Shown here: positions 8,510 through 17,940 of the stretch, in pieces
Layout: the number at the start of each line of letters is the position of its first letter
Position numbering within the stretch: the first letter of the stretch is position 1
Source: Glycomyces buryatensis
Lineage (GTDB): Bacteria; Actinomycetota; Actinomycetes; Mycobacteriales; Micromonosporaceae
Length of the DNA stretch: 64,000 nt
Reading direction: 5' to 3'
NCBI RefSeq assembly: GCF_004912275.1
Contig: NZ_STGY01000083.1
Coordinates: 242,074-306,073, forward strand
Made by a program: the position numbers and the translations under genes
The notes under the pieces: generated by a model
Database searches by the model: none
What the model saw: only the letters and a program-made list of their open reading frames with translations
Told to the model about the DNA's origin: nothing

Positions 8510-9348
8510 CACCGACACGACAGACGGCGACCTGGGCCGTCGACACGCTCGGCGCCGTGATCGGACGGCGGCAATTGGTGCGAGCCGCGCGCTTCGCACT
8601 GCACCGCGCCCGACTCGATGTGCCGAACGATCCCAACCGCAACGGCGAATACGCACTCCAACGCTGGATGCTCGACGCGACCCGGCCGGACGCGCCGATC
8701 ACGGTGCTCGACGTGGGCGCCAACGTCGGCGCCTGGTCGCAGTCCCTGCTGCGACAGGCCGCGCTCACGGGGCGACTCGAGCGGCTGCGCTTGCACGCCT
8801 TCGAACCCGCTGGGCACACCCATCAATTGCTCTCCGAGCGGATCGGTGAGCAGGCGCAGGTCAACCGGCTCGCTGTGTCCGATCTCTGCGGGACAGCGAC
8901 CCTGCACGTGGTGGCTCCCGGAGCCGGGACCAATTCGCTGCATGGCGACCTGGTTGCGCCCATGTCCACCGAGAAGGTCGAGACCACCACTGTGGATGCC
9001 TACATCCGAAACCAAAACATCAAGCATGTCGACCTGATCAAAGTGGATACCGAGGGACACGACTTCGCTGTCCTCTCAGGCTGTCTGCGCACACTGCAGA
9101 CCCGGGCCGTCTCACTCGTGCAGTTCGAGTACAACCACCGCTGGATACAGGCCCGTCAATATCTCAAGGATGCGTTCGAGCTGTTGGAGCCGCTCGGCTA
9201 CCGGATCGGGAAGCTCACGCCACGCGGCATGGAGCCCTATCTGGGATGGGACCCGGACCTGGAGACCTTTGTCGAAGGGAACTACCTCGCCGCCACCCCC
9301 GAGACCGCCAACCGGCTGCCGCAGGTCGCATGGTGGAAGCCACGCTGA
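8506..9348 (+). CDS. FkbM family SAM-dependent methyltransferase
   Basis: A 280-residue FkbM-type methyltransferase. It shows the SAM motif TVLDVGANVGAWS, the acidic post-strand-2 block HAFEPAGHT, and VDLIKVDTEGHDFAVLSG, the FkbM signature. An AGGAGG site precedes the ATG, which overlaps the flippase stop. In polysaccharide clusters these enzymes usually O-methylate sugar residues. A second FkbM gene in the same locus (14855-15776, opposite strand) is broken, so this may be the only working one. The exact target is unknown. Confidence 0.87.
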   Translation: MTPTRQTATWAVDTLGAVIGRRQLVRAARFALHRARLDVPNDPNRNGEYALQRWMLDATRPDAPITVLDVGANVGAWSQSLLRQAALTGRLERLRLHAFEPAGHTHQLLSERIGEQAQVNRLAVSDLCGTATLHVVAPGAGTNSLHGDLVAPMSTEKVETTTVDAYIRNQNIKHVDLIKVDTEGHDFAVLSGCLRTLQTRAVSLVQFEYNHRWIQARQYLKDAFELLEPLGYRIGKLTPRGMEPYLGWDPDLETFVEGNYLAATPETANRLPQVAWWKPR

Positions 9349-9392
9349 CGGCGCTGCTGCCGAATCCATTGACGCCAAGAATGGAGAACACC

Positions 9393-10376
9393 ATGCACAT
9401 TGGAATGATCGGCCGCCGCGGCCCCGACACGTTTCAGGCCAACATCGGCGACGGCCTGGTGGCCATGGGCCACCGAGTGACATATCTGGGCCTCGGCCGA
9501 CCCCAGGTCAAGAGTCGCATCGTGAACCGGGCCGCCGACCTCGCGGCGTTGGCCGTGGACCGGCTTGACGAGCGCCTCCAGCGCGGCCTGGTGCGCACCG
9601 CCCTCGAGTCCGAGTGCGACGCTGTCATCAACACCTATGGCGGCCTGGCGGCCGGCACCGTCGCCGCGCTGCGCCGCCACGGACTGCCCGTGGCCCTGTG
9701 GTTTCCCGACGCTGTGTCGAACCTCGGCCGGCAAACGATGCTCATGGCGCCGTACTCGGCAATCTTCTTCAAGGACGAGCTGCTGGTCAGGCGGCTGCGA
9801 GACACACTCGGTCTGCCCGTGTGGTACCTCCCTCAAGGCTGCAATCCGCGCTGGCACCGACCGATCGGCGAACCGGGGGCCAGGCGCGTCATAGCCGTGG
9901 TCGGCAACTGCTACCCGAGTCGTGCGGTGCTGCTGCAACGGTTGCACGATGCCGGCATTCCCCTCGTGATCTATGGCGCCAGGCCGCCCAAGTGGGTTCA
10001 CGGCTCACTGCCGCTGCGGGCCCACACCGGATTCCCAGTGGTGGCCAAAGAAAAGGCGAGGGTCTTCCGAGAAGTGGCCGGAGTACTGAACAACCTCCAC
10101 CCGGCCGAGATGGACGGCGTCAACGCCCGCCTGTTCGAGGCCACCGGATCAGGAGCGGCCGTGCTGTGCGAGCGACGCCCCTCACTCGGTGACCTGTTCG
10201 ATCTCGACTCTGAGGTCCTGCCGTTCACCGACTTCGACGAACTGGTACACCAGGCCAAGCGCCTCCTCGACGACTCGGACCTGACACGGCAGATCGGCGA
10301 CGCGGCCAGCAAGCGCGCCCATGCCGAGCACACCTACGAGCAGCGCCTCCCGGAAGTCCTGGAGCGCCTGTCATGA
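9393..10376 (+). CDS. CgeB-like glycosyltransferase
   Basis: A 327-residue protein of the CgeB/'Glyco_trans_1_2' type. N-terminal MHIGMIGRRGPDTF resembles the GT-B first strand; YLPQGCNPRWHRP and GVNARLFEATGSGAAVLCER match the C-terminal block (N-R-x-FE-x3-G-x-G) of this family. The start is the second of two close ATGs because GGAG inside the first codons of the longer version sits eight bases before it. It is separated from the FkbM gene by 44 bases, the only sizeable gap in the operon's middle, and overlaps the next glycosyltransferase by four bases. Confidence 0.78.
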   Translation: MHIGMIGRRGPDTFQANIGDGLVAMGHRVTYLGLGRPQVKSRIVNRAADLAALAVDRLDERLQRGLVRTALESECDAVINTYGGLAAGTVAALRRHGLPVALWFPDAVSNLGRQTMLMAPYSAIFFKDELLVRRLRDTLGLPVWYLPQGCNPRWHRPIGEPGARRVIAVVGNCYPSRAVLLQRLHDAGIPLVIYGARPPKWVHGSLPLRAHTGFPVVAKEKARVFREVAGVLNNLHPAEMDGVNARLFEATGSGAAVLCERRPSLGDLFDLDSEVLPFTDFDELVHQAKRLLDDSDLTRQIGDAASKRAHAEHTYEQRLPEVLERLS

Positions 10377-11545
10377 CCGCGGCATTGCGGGCGCAGCGCG
10401 ATGAGCCGGTGCGCGCCGCCCTCGTCCTCGACCATCCCGCGCAGTACTTCGCGCCCGCCTTCCGGCTCCTGGCGGCCGACCCTAGGCTCCGCACCCGCGT
10501 CTACTACTGGAACCACGCCCCCGACGGCACCTACGACCCGGGGTTCGCCCGCCACGTCCGATGGAACACCGACCTGCACGGCGGATACGACTGGTGGTCC
10601 TCCTCGCGCCCGGCATCCGACTTGGGCCGTGCCGCGGATCTGCTGCGGCACCTCGGCCGCGACCGACCCGAGGCCGTCCTGTGCTTCGGATGGGCGACCC
10701 CGGCGGCGCGCCTGGGCATCGTGCACGCCGCGGCCACCCGAACGCCGCTGCTCTACTTCGGCGACACCAATCCGCGATCACCGGTGAAGGGCCGCCTCCG
10801 GCGCCTCCGCGGCCTCCTGCTGCGCGTCATGTTCCGCATCGCGGCCGGCGCCGTCGCAACGGGCGCATTTAACCGCGAGTTCTATCTCGCCCACGGGATG
10901 GCGCCCGACCGCGTCCATCCAGGCGTCTGCCCCGCCTACGTCGACCGGTTCGCGGCGGCGCAGCGCGTCCCCCGCCGCATCGAGGAGGCCCGGCCGGTCG
11001 TCATCGGATTCGCGGGAAAGTTCACCCGGGTCAAGGGGGTCGAAGACCTGGTAGCCGCCGCGCGACTGCCCCGCGACGAGCCGTGGGAACTGCGGCTCAT
11101 CGGCGACGGTCCACAGCGGCCGGAGATCGAGGCGCTGGTGGACGAGCACGGCCTGCGCGGCAGGGTCCGGTTCCTCGGTTTCAAGAACACCGACGAGCTG
11201 CCCGCACTCTTCAGTGACATCGACATCATGGTCATGCCCTCGCGCTTCGAGCCCCGCGGCCTCGTGGCGATCGGGGCCATGGCCGCCGGCGCCGCAGTGA
11301 TCGTCAGCTCGGCCACCGGCGTCTGGGAACCGGGGGACGCCGTCGAACACGACCGGTCCGGACTGGTGTTCCCCGCCGCCGACGTCGACGCGCTCGCCCA
11401 GTGCCTGCAGCGGCTCATGAGCGATGGAGCGCTGCGAACCCGATTGGCACGCGAGTCACAGGCGCGTGTCGTCGACCTGGGACCCGACGGCTTCGCCGCC
11501 ACCGCGGCCGCCGCCCTCCTCACCGTTGCGAAGGACCGCCGATGA
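10373..11545 (+). CDS. Family 4 glycosyltransferase with altered E-x7-E motif
   Basis: A 390-residue GT4-type glycosyltransferase. The second Rossmann domain starts VIGFAGKFTRVKGVEDLV, includes LRLIGDGPQRPEIEALV and VRFLGFKNTDELPALFSDID. The nucleotide-sugar motif reads FEPRGLVAIGAMAAGAAV: the first Glu is present but the position of the second conserved Glu is Gly. This may change donor binding or activity. The ATG overlaps the preceding gene (ATGA), and the stop overlaps the polymerase start. Confidence 0.83.
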   Translation: MTAALRAQRDEPVRAALVLDHPAQYFAPAFRLLAADPRLRTRVYYWNHAPDGTYDPGFARHVRWNTDLHGGYDWWSSSRPASDLGRAADLLRHLGRDRPEAVLCFGWATPAARLGIVHAAATRTPLLYFGDTNPRSPVKGRLRRLRGLLLRVMFRIAAGAVATGAFNREFYLAHGMAPDRVHPGVCPAYVDRFAAAQRVPRRIEEARPVVIGFAGKFTRVKGVEDLVAAARLPRDEPWELRLIGDGPQRPEIEALVDEHGLRGRVRFLGFKNTDELPALFSDIDIMVMPSRFEPRGLVAIGAMAAGAAVIVSSATGVWEPGDAVEHDRSGLVFPAADVDALAQCLQRLMSDGALRTRLARESQARVVDLGPDGFAATAAAALLTVAKDRR

Positions 11546-13059
11546 CACTCCTGGACGCGTCGGCGCCGACGCCCACCCGATCGCACAAGGCCAGACTGCT
11601 CGGTGTCGTCGCGCTGGCGGTGGCGGCTGGAGCGATGTTGCTGCCAAGCGGATTCTTCCCGCTGGGCGTCCGCGACGAGCTGGTGGTCCGGGCCTTGTCG
11701 GTCACCCTGCTGGCGTTCGCGGCGCTCCTGCTGATCACCGGCCTCCCCGGCAACGAACAGGGGATCAGCCGCTGGAGGCTCGGGCCCTGGTATCTGCTGT
11801 GGTCGGGCCTCGCCTTCGGGCTGGCGTCCCTGACCTGGTTGGGGCCGCAGACCGGCTCGGCCACCCGGATCGCCCTGCCCAGCGTCGTGGAGGGACTGGG
11901 AGTGCTGGGGCTGGGCATCGTGGCCTGGACCGCGGGATATGTGCTCGGTCCGCCCCGCGGACTCCGCGACGCGGCCAGGAGCGGCCTGTCGACGGTGCTG
12001 CGCGGCACCGGCACCACCGTCCGCGGCGGCCTGCTGCCTTGGGCGTTCTACGCGGTCGGCTCGGCCGCCCGGCTCACCGGGGCGCTCCTCACCAACAGGT
12101 TCGGCTATGTCGGTGACCCGAGCGAGCTGGTCACCTCCGCGAACGCCTACAGCCAACTGCTGAGCCTGCTGTCCACATTCGCGCTCTTCGGCATCGCGGC
12201 CGCGGCGTACCGCGTCTTCAACCCGGCGATCCGCAGCGGCAACATCACACTGTGGACACTGGTCGCCGCCGAGGTCGCCGTCGGAGCCGTCGCCGGCAGC
12301 AAGGGCGCGGTCTTGCTGGCGCTGGCAGCGGTTCTCATTCCCTATGGCGCACTGCGGGGCCGGATGCCGCTCAAAACGCTCCTGATCGGCGCCGTGCTGT
12401 TCCTCTGGATCGCCGTCCCGTTCAACGACGCCTACCGCCAGGCGGTCCGCGGCGACGTGAATTTGACTCCCTCGGAGGCCGTCACCGCCGCGCCGCAGAT
12501 CCTGACCGACACCATGACGGCCAAGTCGCCGGTCGAGACGGTCGGCGATTCCGCGGAATCCATGCTCAGGCGCGTCCGCGAGATCGACAGCATCGCGATC
12601 ATCACTCAGCTGACGCCAGAAACGATCGCCTACCGCAGTCCGTGGGAGTTCGCGGTCGCTCCCGCGGTGGGGCTCGTGCCGCGCGTGATCTGGCCCGACA
12701 AACCGATCTTCGCCAACGGCTACGAGTTCTACCAGGAGTACTACGGGGGTTCCCGCACCACATACACCTCCACGGCGATCACCGGCCTTGGCGACCTGTA
12801 CCGGCATGGCGGACTGTGGACGGTGGCGGCGGGGATGATCATGCTCGGAGTCGGATGCCGACTCTTCGACCTCGTGATCCGACCCGAAGCCGATCCGCGG
12901 GCGCTGTGCTTCACCATCTGCTTCCTGCCCGTCGTCGTCAAGTCCGAGATCGACATCGGCCTGCTGCTCACCGGTATCCCCGGCGGCATCCTCGTCGCCG
13001 TCGTCGGAGCCCGACTGATATGCCGCCGCAGCCCGATCACCGCCGAGGAGAGCCGATGA
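11542..13059 (+). CDS. Wzy-like O-antigen/EPS polymerase
   Basis: A 505-residue multi-pass membrane protein with around ten or more hydrophobic helices and one long hydrophilic segment in the second half (near NDAYRQAVRGDVNLTPSEA through PDKPIFANGYEFYQEYYGG), the layout of oligosaccharide-repeat polymerases. Position between glycosyltransferases in a locus with flippase and BY-kinase supports a Wzy role: joining lipid-linked repeat units outside the membrane. Primary sequence of Wzy proteins is poorly conserved, so the call rests on topology, the PDKPIF segment and context. Confidence 0.78.
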   Translation: MTLLDASAPTPTRSHKARLLGVVALAVAAGAMLLPSGFFPLGVRDELVVRALSVTLLAFAALLLITGLPGNEQGISRWRLGPWYLLWSGLAFGLASLTWLGPQTGSATRIALPSVVEGLGVLGLGIVAWTAGYVLGPPRGLRDAARSGLSTVLRGTGTTVRGGLLPWAFYAVGSAARLTGALLTNRFGYVGDPSELVTSANAYSQLLSLLSTFALFGIAAAAYRVFNPAIRSGNITLWTLVAAEVAVGAVAGSKGAVLLALAAVLIPYGALRGRMPLKTLLIGAVLFLWIAVPFNDAYRQAVRGDVNLTPSEAVTAAPQILTDTMTAKSPVETVGDSAESMLRRVREIDSIAIITQLTPETIAYRSPWEFAVAPAVGLVPRVIWPDKPIFANGYEFYQEYYGGSRTTYTSTAITGLGDLYRHGGLWTVAAGMIMLGVGCRLFDLVIRPEADPRALCFTICFLPVVVKSEIDIGLLLTGIPGGILVAVVGARLICRRSPITAEESR

Positions 13060-14138
13060 AACGCACCGTCCTACTCGTTGCCCCGTCCCGCGGCCTCGGC
13101 GGCGGCATCGAACGCTACGCCGCCGCCATCGAGGCCACCCTGCAGACCAGCGGGATCGCCTGCAGGCGAATGGATCTGCGCGCCCCCGATCGACTCGGGG
13201 GATTGACCTCCAAGGCCCGGTTCCTCGGCGAGGTCGGCCGGGCGGTCCGGTCGAGCAGCACCCCCACCCGGCTCGTCCTGGCCCATCGCAACCTGCTGCC
13301 CGTCGTCTATCCGGCGGCCCGACAGCGCCACTACGAGGGCACGACCGTGATCCTCCACGGACACGAGACCTGGTCGGACCAGCGGCGACGGGCGTGCCGG
13401 ATCATGCGCCGCGCCGATGTGCGCGTCGTCGCCGGCAGCAGTTTCACCGCCGGCGCCATCGCCCCGGTCTGCCGCGCGGGTGTGCTCCACCCGGGCATCG
13501 CCGCCGACTGGTACCGGACGCTCGTCGACGCGGCACGACCCGAACGCGCGCATACCGGACGCTTCGACCTGGTCACCGCATTCCGCCTCGGGGACTGGAA
13601 AAGCAAGGGGCTGCCGACCCTCCTCGAAGCGCTCGAGCTGCTCGGCGACGACCGCGTCCAGCTCACCGTCTGCGGGACCGGGGAGGTCCCGTCCGATCTG
13701 CGCGACGCGCTCGCCGCGCGCCCGTGGGCCACGCTCGCACCGAATCTCACCGACGGCGAACTCGCCGAGCGACTGGGGCGAGCGGACCTGTTCGTGCTGG
13801 CCACCCGTACCCGGTCTGGAGCGTCCGCGAGCGGAGAGGGATTCGGGCTGGCGATGCTGGAGGCGCAGCTTGCGGGAACGCCGGTCGTTGCCCCCGCATA
13901 CGGGGGCAGTCACGACGCGTTCCAGCAGGGATTCACCGGACTGTCCCCTGTCGACGAGTCGCCGCAGGCGCTCAGATCGGCGATCGCGACGATCCTGGAC
14001 GACGACCGTCTGCGATCACGCATGGCGCGGGCCGCGGCCGCGTGGTCGCGGAATCGATTCGACCCGGCCCACTACTCCGAGCAGCTGATACGAACGCTCC
14101 TCGGCAATTGCAACGACAAGATCGGAGACTACCGATGA
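13056..14138 (+). CDS. Family 4 glycosyltransferase
   Basis: A 360-residue GT4 enzyme. The N-terminal RGLGGGIERYAAAIEATL is the acceptor-side loop; FRLGDWKSKGLPTLLEAL opens the second domain; ADLFVLATRT is followed by the full E-x7-E motif in GEGFGLAMLEAQLAGTPVV and then PAYGGSHDAFQQGFTG, which resembles the donor-sugar loop. It overlaps the polymerase and the next methyltransferase by four bases. Donor sugar unknown. Confidence 0.87.
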   Translation: MKRTVLLVAPSRGLGGGIERYAAAIEATLQTSGIACRRMDLRAPDRLGGLTSKARFLGEVGRAVRSSSTPTRLVLAHRNLLPVVYPAARQRHYEGTTVILHGHETWSDQRRRACRIMRRADVRVVAGSSFTAGAIAPVCRAGVLHPGIAADWYRTLVDAARPERAHTGRFDLVTAFRLGDWKSKGLPTLLEALELLGDDRVQLTVCGTGEVPSDLRDALAARPWATLAPNLTDGELAERLGRADLFVLATRTRSGASASGEGFGLAMLEAQLAGTPVVAPAYGGSHDAFQQGFTGLSPVDESPQALRSAIATILDDDRLRSRMARAAAAWSRNRFDPAHYSEQLIRTLLGNCNDKIGDYR

Positions 14139-14899
14139 ATGCCAACAAAACCCTGGGACGCCAGGTGCAAGCGATCCCGGTGGTGGGTCCGGCACTCGCC
14201 CGAACCGTCATTGCGGTCCGCGACGGCCGGTTCCCCGGATCGGCCCAGTACTGGGAGCAGCGTTACGCACGCGGTGGCGGCTCGGGGGAGGGGTCGCGCG
14301 GCATGCTCGCCGAAAGCAAGGCGAAGGTGCTGAATCGACTCGTCGCCGAGCAACGCTTCGAGTCCGTCATCGAGTTCGGCTGCGGCGACGGAGACCAGCT
14401 CGCACTCGCCGACTATCCCCGATACCTCGGGCTCGACGTGTCGCCCACGACGCTGCGGCGCACCATCGCCAGATTCACGGACGATCCCTCGAAGAGCTTC
14501 GCGCTCTATGACCCGGAATGTTTCGCCGACCGCGCCGGACTCGTCACCGCCGACCTGGCCCTCTCGCTGGACGTGATCTACCACCTCGTCGAAGACCATG
14601 TCTACGAACTGCACCTGCGGCACGTCTTCGCCGCCGCCCGCCGACAGGTGGTCCTGTTCACGAGCGACGCCGACGATCCCTGCGTTGCAGGGACGTTCGC
14701 GCCCCACGTCCGCCATCGGCCGGTGGCCCGGGACGTCGCGGAGCGCTTCCCCGAATGGCGACTGCGTGAACGCATCGAGAACCCGCACGCCTACCGCAAG
14801 GTGGGCCCGTCGGGCTCGTTCGCCGACTACTTCGTCTACGAGCCCGACGGCGCCTCAGCCGAAACGGCCCGGAGCGACGGCGAACAGGTCCGTCGGTGA
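14135..14899 (+). CDS. Class I SAM-dependent methyltransferase
   Basis: A 254-residue class I methyltransferase. SAM motif VIEFGCGDGDQLALA, post-I acidic block YLGLDVSPTTL, and LALSLDVIYHLVEDHVYE as motif II/III region. It is the last gene of the continuous plus-strand biosynthetic run; its 3' end overlaps the 3' end of the convergent FkbM pseudogene by 45 bases. It probably modifies a sugar or a lipid-linked intermediate; the substrate cannot be read from sequence. Confidence 0.8.
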   Translation: MNANKTLGRQVQAIPVVGPALARTVIAVRDGRFPGSAQYWEQRYARGGGSGEGSRGMLAESKAKVLNRLVAEQRFESVIEFGCGDGDQLALADYPRYLGLDVSPTTLRRTIARFTDDPSKSFALYDPECFADRAGLVTADLALSLDVIYHLVEDHVYELHLRHVFAAARRQVVLFTSDADDPCVAGTFAPHVRHRPVARDVAERFPEWRLRERIENPHAYRKVGPSGSFADYFVYEPDGASAETARSDGEQVRR

Positions 14900-15776
14900 C
14901 TCGGCAGGAGGGTCGAGCGGATGCAGCCGTCCACGGCCGTCGGGCCGCATGAAGGTGTAGCCGTGCTCGCGGAGCAGCTCGGCCACCGGAACCCGGGACG
15001 CGGAGAGCAGACGTCGGCTCATGGAGTTCCATTCCAGTTGCAGCACAGCGATGCGCCGCTCGCTCAGGGCCCTTTGGGCGCCCTCGAGGACGAGCCGCTC
15101 CGCGCCCTCCACATCGACCTTCACGCCGGCGGCGCACCGGTCGCCGAGCACGTTGTCGAGCGTGTCGACCGCGATCTCCTCTCCAGGCTGGTCTCCGTCG
15201 CGCACCAGGTGATTCATCGCGTCATTGCCGCTGGTGAGACGCATCCGGCCGGGACGGTCGGCCAGTCCGCACTGGAGCACGGTGATCGGGAAGTCGTTGA
15301 GCGCGACGTTGCGCCGCAACCGCTCCGCGGCCGCCGAGCCGGGCTCCACGGCGAAGACCGTCGCACCGCGGTCCCCGGCCCACAGGGCGTAGGCGCCGAC
15401 ATTGCTCCCGACGTCGATGAACAGGTCGCCGGGGCTGAGCAGCCGCCGCCACGCCTGCATCTCGTTCCAGTCCGGTGGATTCGCATAGCGCGCACTTTCG
15501 ACGCCGCCGTCACGTGCAGCTCCTCCCACATGCGCCCCCGCTCACCGATCCCGGTGATCACGGGGCGGCCAGGCGGGCCCGAACCTGGAAGTCGATGGCC
15601 CGGTGCACGGCGGCCAGGCGCCGATCGCGGTTGGCCGGATGGCTCCAGACGAATTCGAGCACCCCCCGGGCTTTGGCGAGTGCGCTCTTGGGCGTCTCGA
15701 CGGCGGTGCCCGTCTCGCGTCGCTCGGATTCGTGCCGACCGTCGTGACGGCGAGGCATGGGGCCGTGCTGGTTCAT
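14855..15776 (-). pseudogene. FkbM methyltransferase gene with two frameshifts
   Basis: Three overlapping minus-strand frames together make one FkbM methyltransferase. Frame one (ATG at 15776, GGAGG eight bases upstream) encodes the family's N-terminal helix region, with SHPANRDRRLAAVHRAIDFQ, and hits a stop near 15558. Frame two continues VITGIGERGRMWEELH. Frame three carries the catalytic part: NPPDWNEMQAWRRLLSPGDL, FIDVGSNVGAYALWAG, VFAVEPGS and VKVDVEGAERLVLEGA. Two single-base insertions, near 15561 (in a C run) and near 15510 (in a GC-rich run), would join them into 307 codons plus stop. It is either a decayed gene or two assembly errors. If the downstream frame alone is translated from a GTG at 15529, the SAM domain remains. 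Confidence 0.8.
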
Positions 15777-15874
15777 CGCGGTTCCCTCCAGTAAATCTTC
15801 GTGAATGACATATAACAGAACGAATGCTGCTTAATATTCCAATCTAGATTCATTGCTCATTGGGGGATTCCGAA
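15777..15874. promoter_or_regulatory. AT-rich divergent promoter region
   Basis: This interval separates the FkbM gene (minus) from the BY-kinase gene (plus) and is strikingly AT-rich for the window, especially 15797-15858, which contains ACATATAACAG and CTTAATATTC. It probably holds promoters for one or both genes. I could not fix a convincing -35/-10 pair. Confidence 0.45.
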
Positions 15875-17278
15875 GTGGACTTGCGTTCGGGACTACGACT
15901 ACTACGAGATAACTGGCTGCTGATCATTGCGGCCACCGTCATCGCCGTCGCTACGGCCGGCATCGTCACTTCGAACCAGACGCCGCAGTATTCGTCGCGC
16001 GTCACGTTCTTCATTTCCGCGTGGGCCGATCCGGAGGACCCGGCCTCTGCTTACCAGGGCAGCCTGCTTTCCGAGCAGAAGGTCAAGTCGTACGCCGAAC
16101 TGCTGCGCACCCGCCGCGTCATGGACAGCGTCATCGACGACCTGTCGCTCGACCTCAGCGCCGACGAACTCACGGCGAAGGTCGCCACGGCCGTCGTGCC
16201 CGACACCTCGTTGCTCGAGGCCACGGTCACCGATCCCTCGCCCGAGACCGCCCAGGAGATCGCCCGATCGATCGGCGACCAGTTCGCGACGATCGTTCCG
16301 ACGTTGGAGAGTTCGTCGGGCGCGGGGCGGGCGGCTGTCAACGTCGCGGTTGTCAACGACGCCGAGCTGGCGACGGTCCCCGTGAGCCCCAGGCCGGTCA
16401 GGAACCTCGTGCTGGCGGGGATCATCGGACTGCTCGCGGGCGTCGGGCTCGCCGCGGCCAGGCGCGCGCTCGACACCACGATCAAGACCGCTGAGGAACT
16501 GGAACGGCGCGCCGGTGTGCCGACGCTCGGCACCGTCGCCGCCGACCGGAAGATGACAAAGACGCCACTGATCGTGAGCGATCCCCACGGCCTCCGAGCC
16601 GAGGAGATCCGAAGGATCCGAACCAACCTGCAGTTCGTCGACGTCGACCGTCCGCACAAGGTGATCCTCGTTTCCGGCGCGCTCGGCGGCGAGGGCAAGA
16701 CCACCACGGCCTGCAACCTCGCGATCGCGATGGCGGAGACCGGCAAGCGCGTCATCCTCATCGACGCCGATCTGCGAAAGCCCAGGGCGGCGACCTTCCT
16801 CGGCCTGCCGATCGGTGCCGGACTGACCGACGTCCTGGTAGGTGCCACCTCATTGGACGCAGCGGAGCAGGTGTGGGGAGAGGAGTTCCTCACGGTCCTT
16901 TCGAGCGGTTCCACCGCACCGAATCCCAGCGAGCTGCTCGGTTCGCAGCACATGCGCGACCTCCTCGACGAACTGCGGGAGACCTACGACATTGTGGTGG
17001 TGGACGGGCCCCCGCTCCTCAGGGTCGCGGACGCTGCGGCGACCGCCGCCGCCTGCGACGGCGTACTCCTGGTGGTGCGGCATGGCCGAACCCGCCAGGA
17101 CCAGCTGCGAGAGTCGCTCGAATCGCTCCGCAACGTCAAAGCACCGGTCCTGGGAACCGTGCTCAACTTCGCTCCGGCGCCGAGTCACAAGTCCTATGGA
17201 TACGGCAACCTCAATACCCAGCGGCGGCCTCTGGCGGAGGTGAAGACGAATGCCACCGACGTTCACGCAAGTCGCTGA
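15875..17278 (+). CDS. Wzz/BY-kinase: polysaccharide chain-length tyrosine autokinase
   Basis: A 467-residue fused Wzz-type co-polymerase and bacterial tyrosine kinase. It has membrane helices near residues 14-32 and 177-195 enclosing an extracytoplasmic Wzz domain, then a cytoplasmic kinase: Walker A GALGGEGKTTT (268-278), Walker A' VILIDADLRKP (293-303) and Walker B DIVVVDGPPLLR. A short C-terminal tail contains only two tyrosines (SYGYGN), fewer than the usual cluster. The start is GTG behind GGGGGA at eight bases; a TTG five codons upstream is less well placed. The kinase is thought to control chain length through autophosphorylation cycles with the downstream phosphatase. Confidence 0.92.
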   Translation: MDLRSGLRLLRDNWLLIIAATVIAVATAGIVTSNQTPQYSSRVTFFISAWADPEDPASAYQGSLLSEQKVKSYAELLRTRRVMDSVIDDLSLDLSADELTAKVATAVVPDTSLLEATVTDPSPETAQEIARSIGDQFATIVPTLESSSGAGRAAVNVAVVNDAELATVPVSPRPVRNLVLAGIIGLLAGVGLAAARRALDTTIKTAEELERRAGVPTLGTVAADRKMTKTPLIVSDPHGLRAEEIRRIRTNLQFVDVDRPHKVILVSGALGGEGKTTTACNLAIAMAETGKRVILIDADLRKPRAATFLGLPIGAGLTDVLVGATSLDAAEQVWGEEFLTVLSSGSTAPNPSELLGSQHMRDLLDELRETYDIVVVDGPPLLRVADAAATAAACDGVLLVVRHGRTRQDQLRESLESLRNVKAPVLGTVLNFAPAPSHKSYGYGNLNTQRRPLAEVKTNATDVHASR

Positions 17279-17894
17279 TGCCGAGCCGCTTCGGCCGTTC
17301 GGCATCCTCTACGTGTGCAGCGCCAACCTATGCCGCTCCGTGCTCGCCGAGCGGCTGACGCGCCTCTGGATCGAGAACCGGCCCGGCCTCTCCAGCGACC
17401 GGTTCACCGTCTCGAGTGCGGGCACCGATGCCACACCCGGCAACGAGATGCCACGCAGTGTCGCGCGATACCTGCAGCAGCGGGGCGCCAGTACCGATTC
17501 GTTCGCCTCTCGGCGACTGAGCCCGAGGCTCGTGGAGCAGGCCGACATGGTGCTCACCGCGTCCCGCCTCGAGCGCGATCGCGTCATCGCCACGGTACCG
17601 ACCGCACGCTCCCGCACGTTCACCATCAAGGAGCTCGCCCGCCTGGCACCGCGGGCTGCGACCGATGAGACCGGGTCCGCGCTCGACATCGGCACGCAGG
17701 CCCGGTACATCATGGCGACGGCATTGACACTGCGCGGCCGGATCGCCGACCATGACGGCCGCGACGACGACGTGCCCGATCCCACTAGAGGCCGCAGGTC
17801 CTTCAATCGCTGCGCCGCGAGCGTCGACTCCGCTGTGGACACGATCCTGGAAGTGTTCGCGATCTCGTCCAATGTGTCTTCAGAAGTCGTTTGA
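17250..17894 (+). CDS. Low-molecular-weight protein tyrosine phosphatase
   Basis: A 214-residue LMW-PTP. The phosphate-binding loop is C23SANLCR29S, the C-x5-R signature, just after ILYV. A general-acid region is present as DDDVPDPTRG near residue 180. It starts 29 bases inside the BY-kinase gene with GGAGGTG seven bases upstream, so the two are coupled. The expected role is dephosphorylation of the BY-kinase tail, allowing the polymerisation cycle to reset. It is longer than the ~150-residue minimal enzyme through an N-terminal extension and insertions. Confidence 0.9.
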   Translation: MPPTFTQVADAEPLRPFGILYVCSANLCRSVLAERLTRLWIENRPGLSSDRFTVSSAGTDATPGNEMPRSVARYLQQRGASTDSFASRRLSPRLVEQADMVLTASRLERDRVIATVPTARSRTFTIKELARLAPRAATDETGSALDIGTQARYIMATALTLRGRIADHDGRDDDVPDPTRGRRSFNRCAASVDSAVDTILEVFAISSNVSSEVV

Positions 17895-17940
17895 GATGTT
17901 CCACTTCGCGTGATTTCCACGCCCTGACCGAGGAGGCCCA

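Noticed and set aside
10936..12807. A 623-codon minus-strand frame opposite the polymerase and a glycosyltransferase
   Set aside because: Antisense frame typical of high-GC DNA, rich in Arg/Gly/Asp/Gln, with no recognisable domain; plus-strand genes overlap translationally here.
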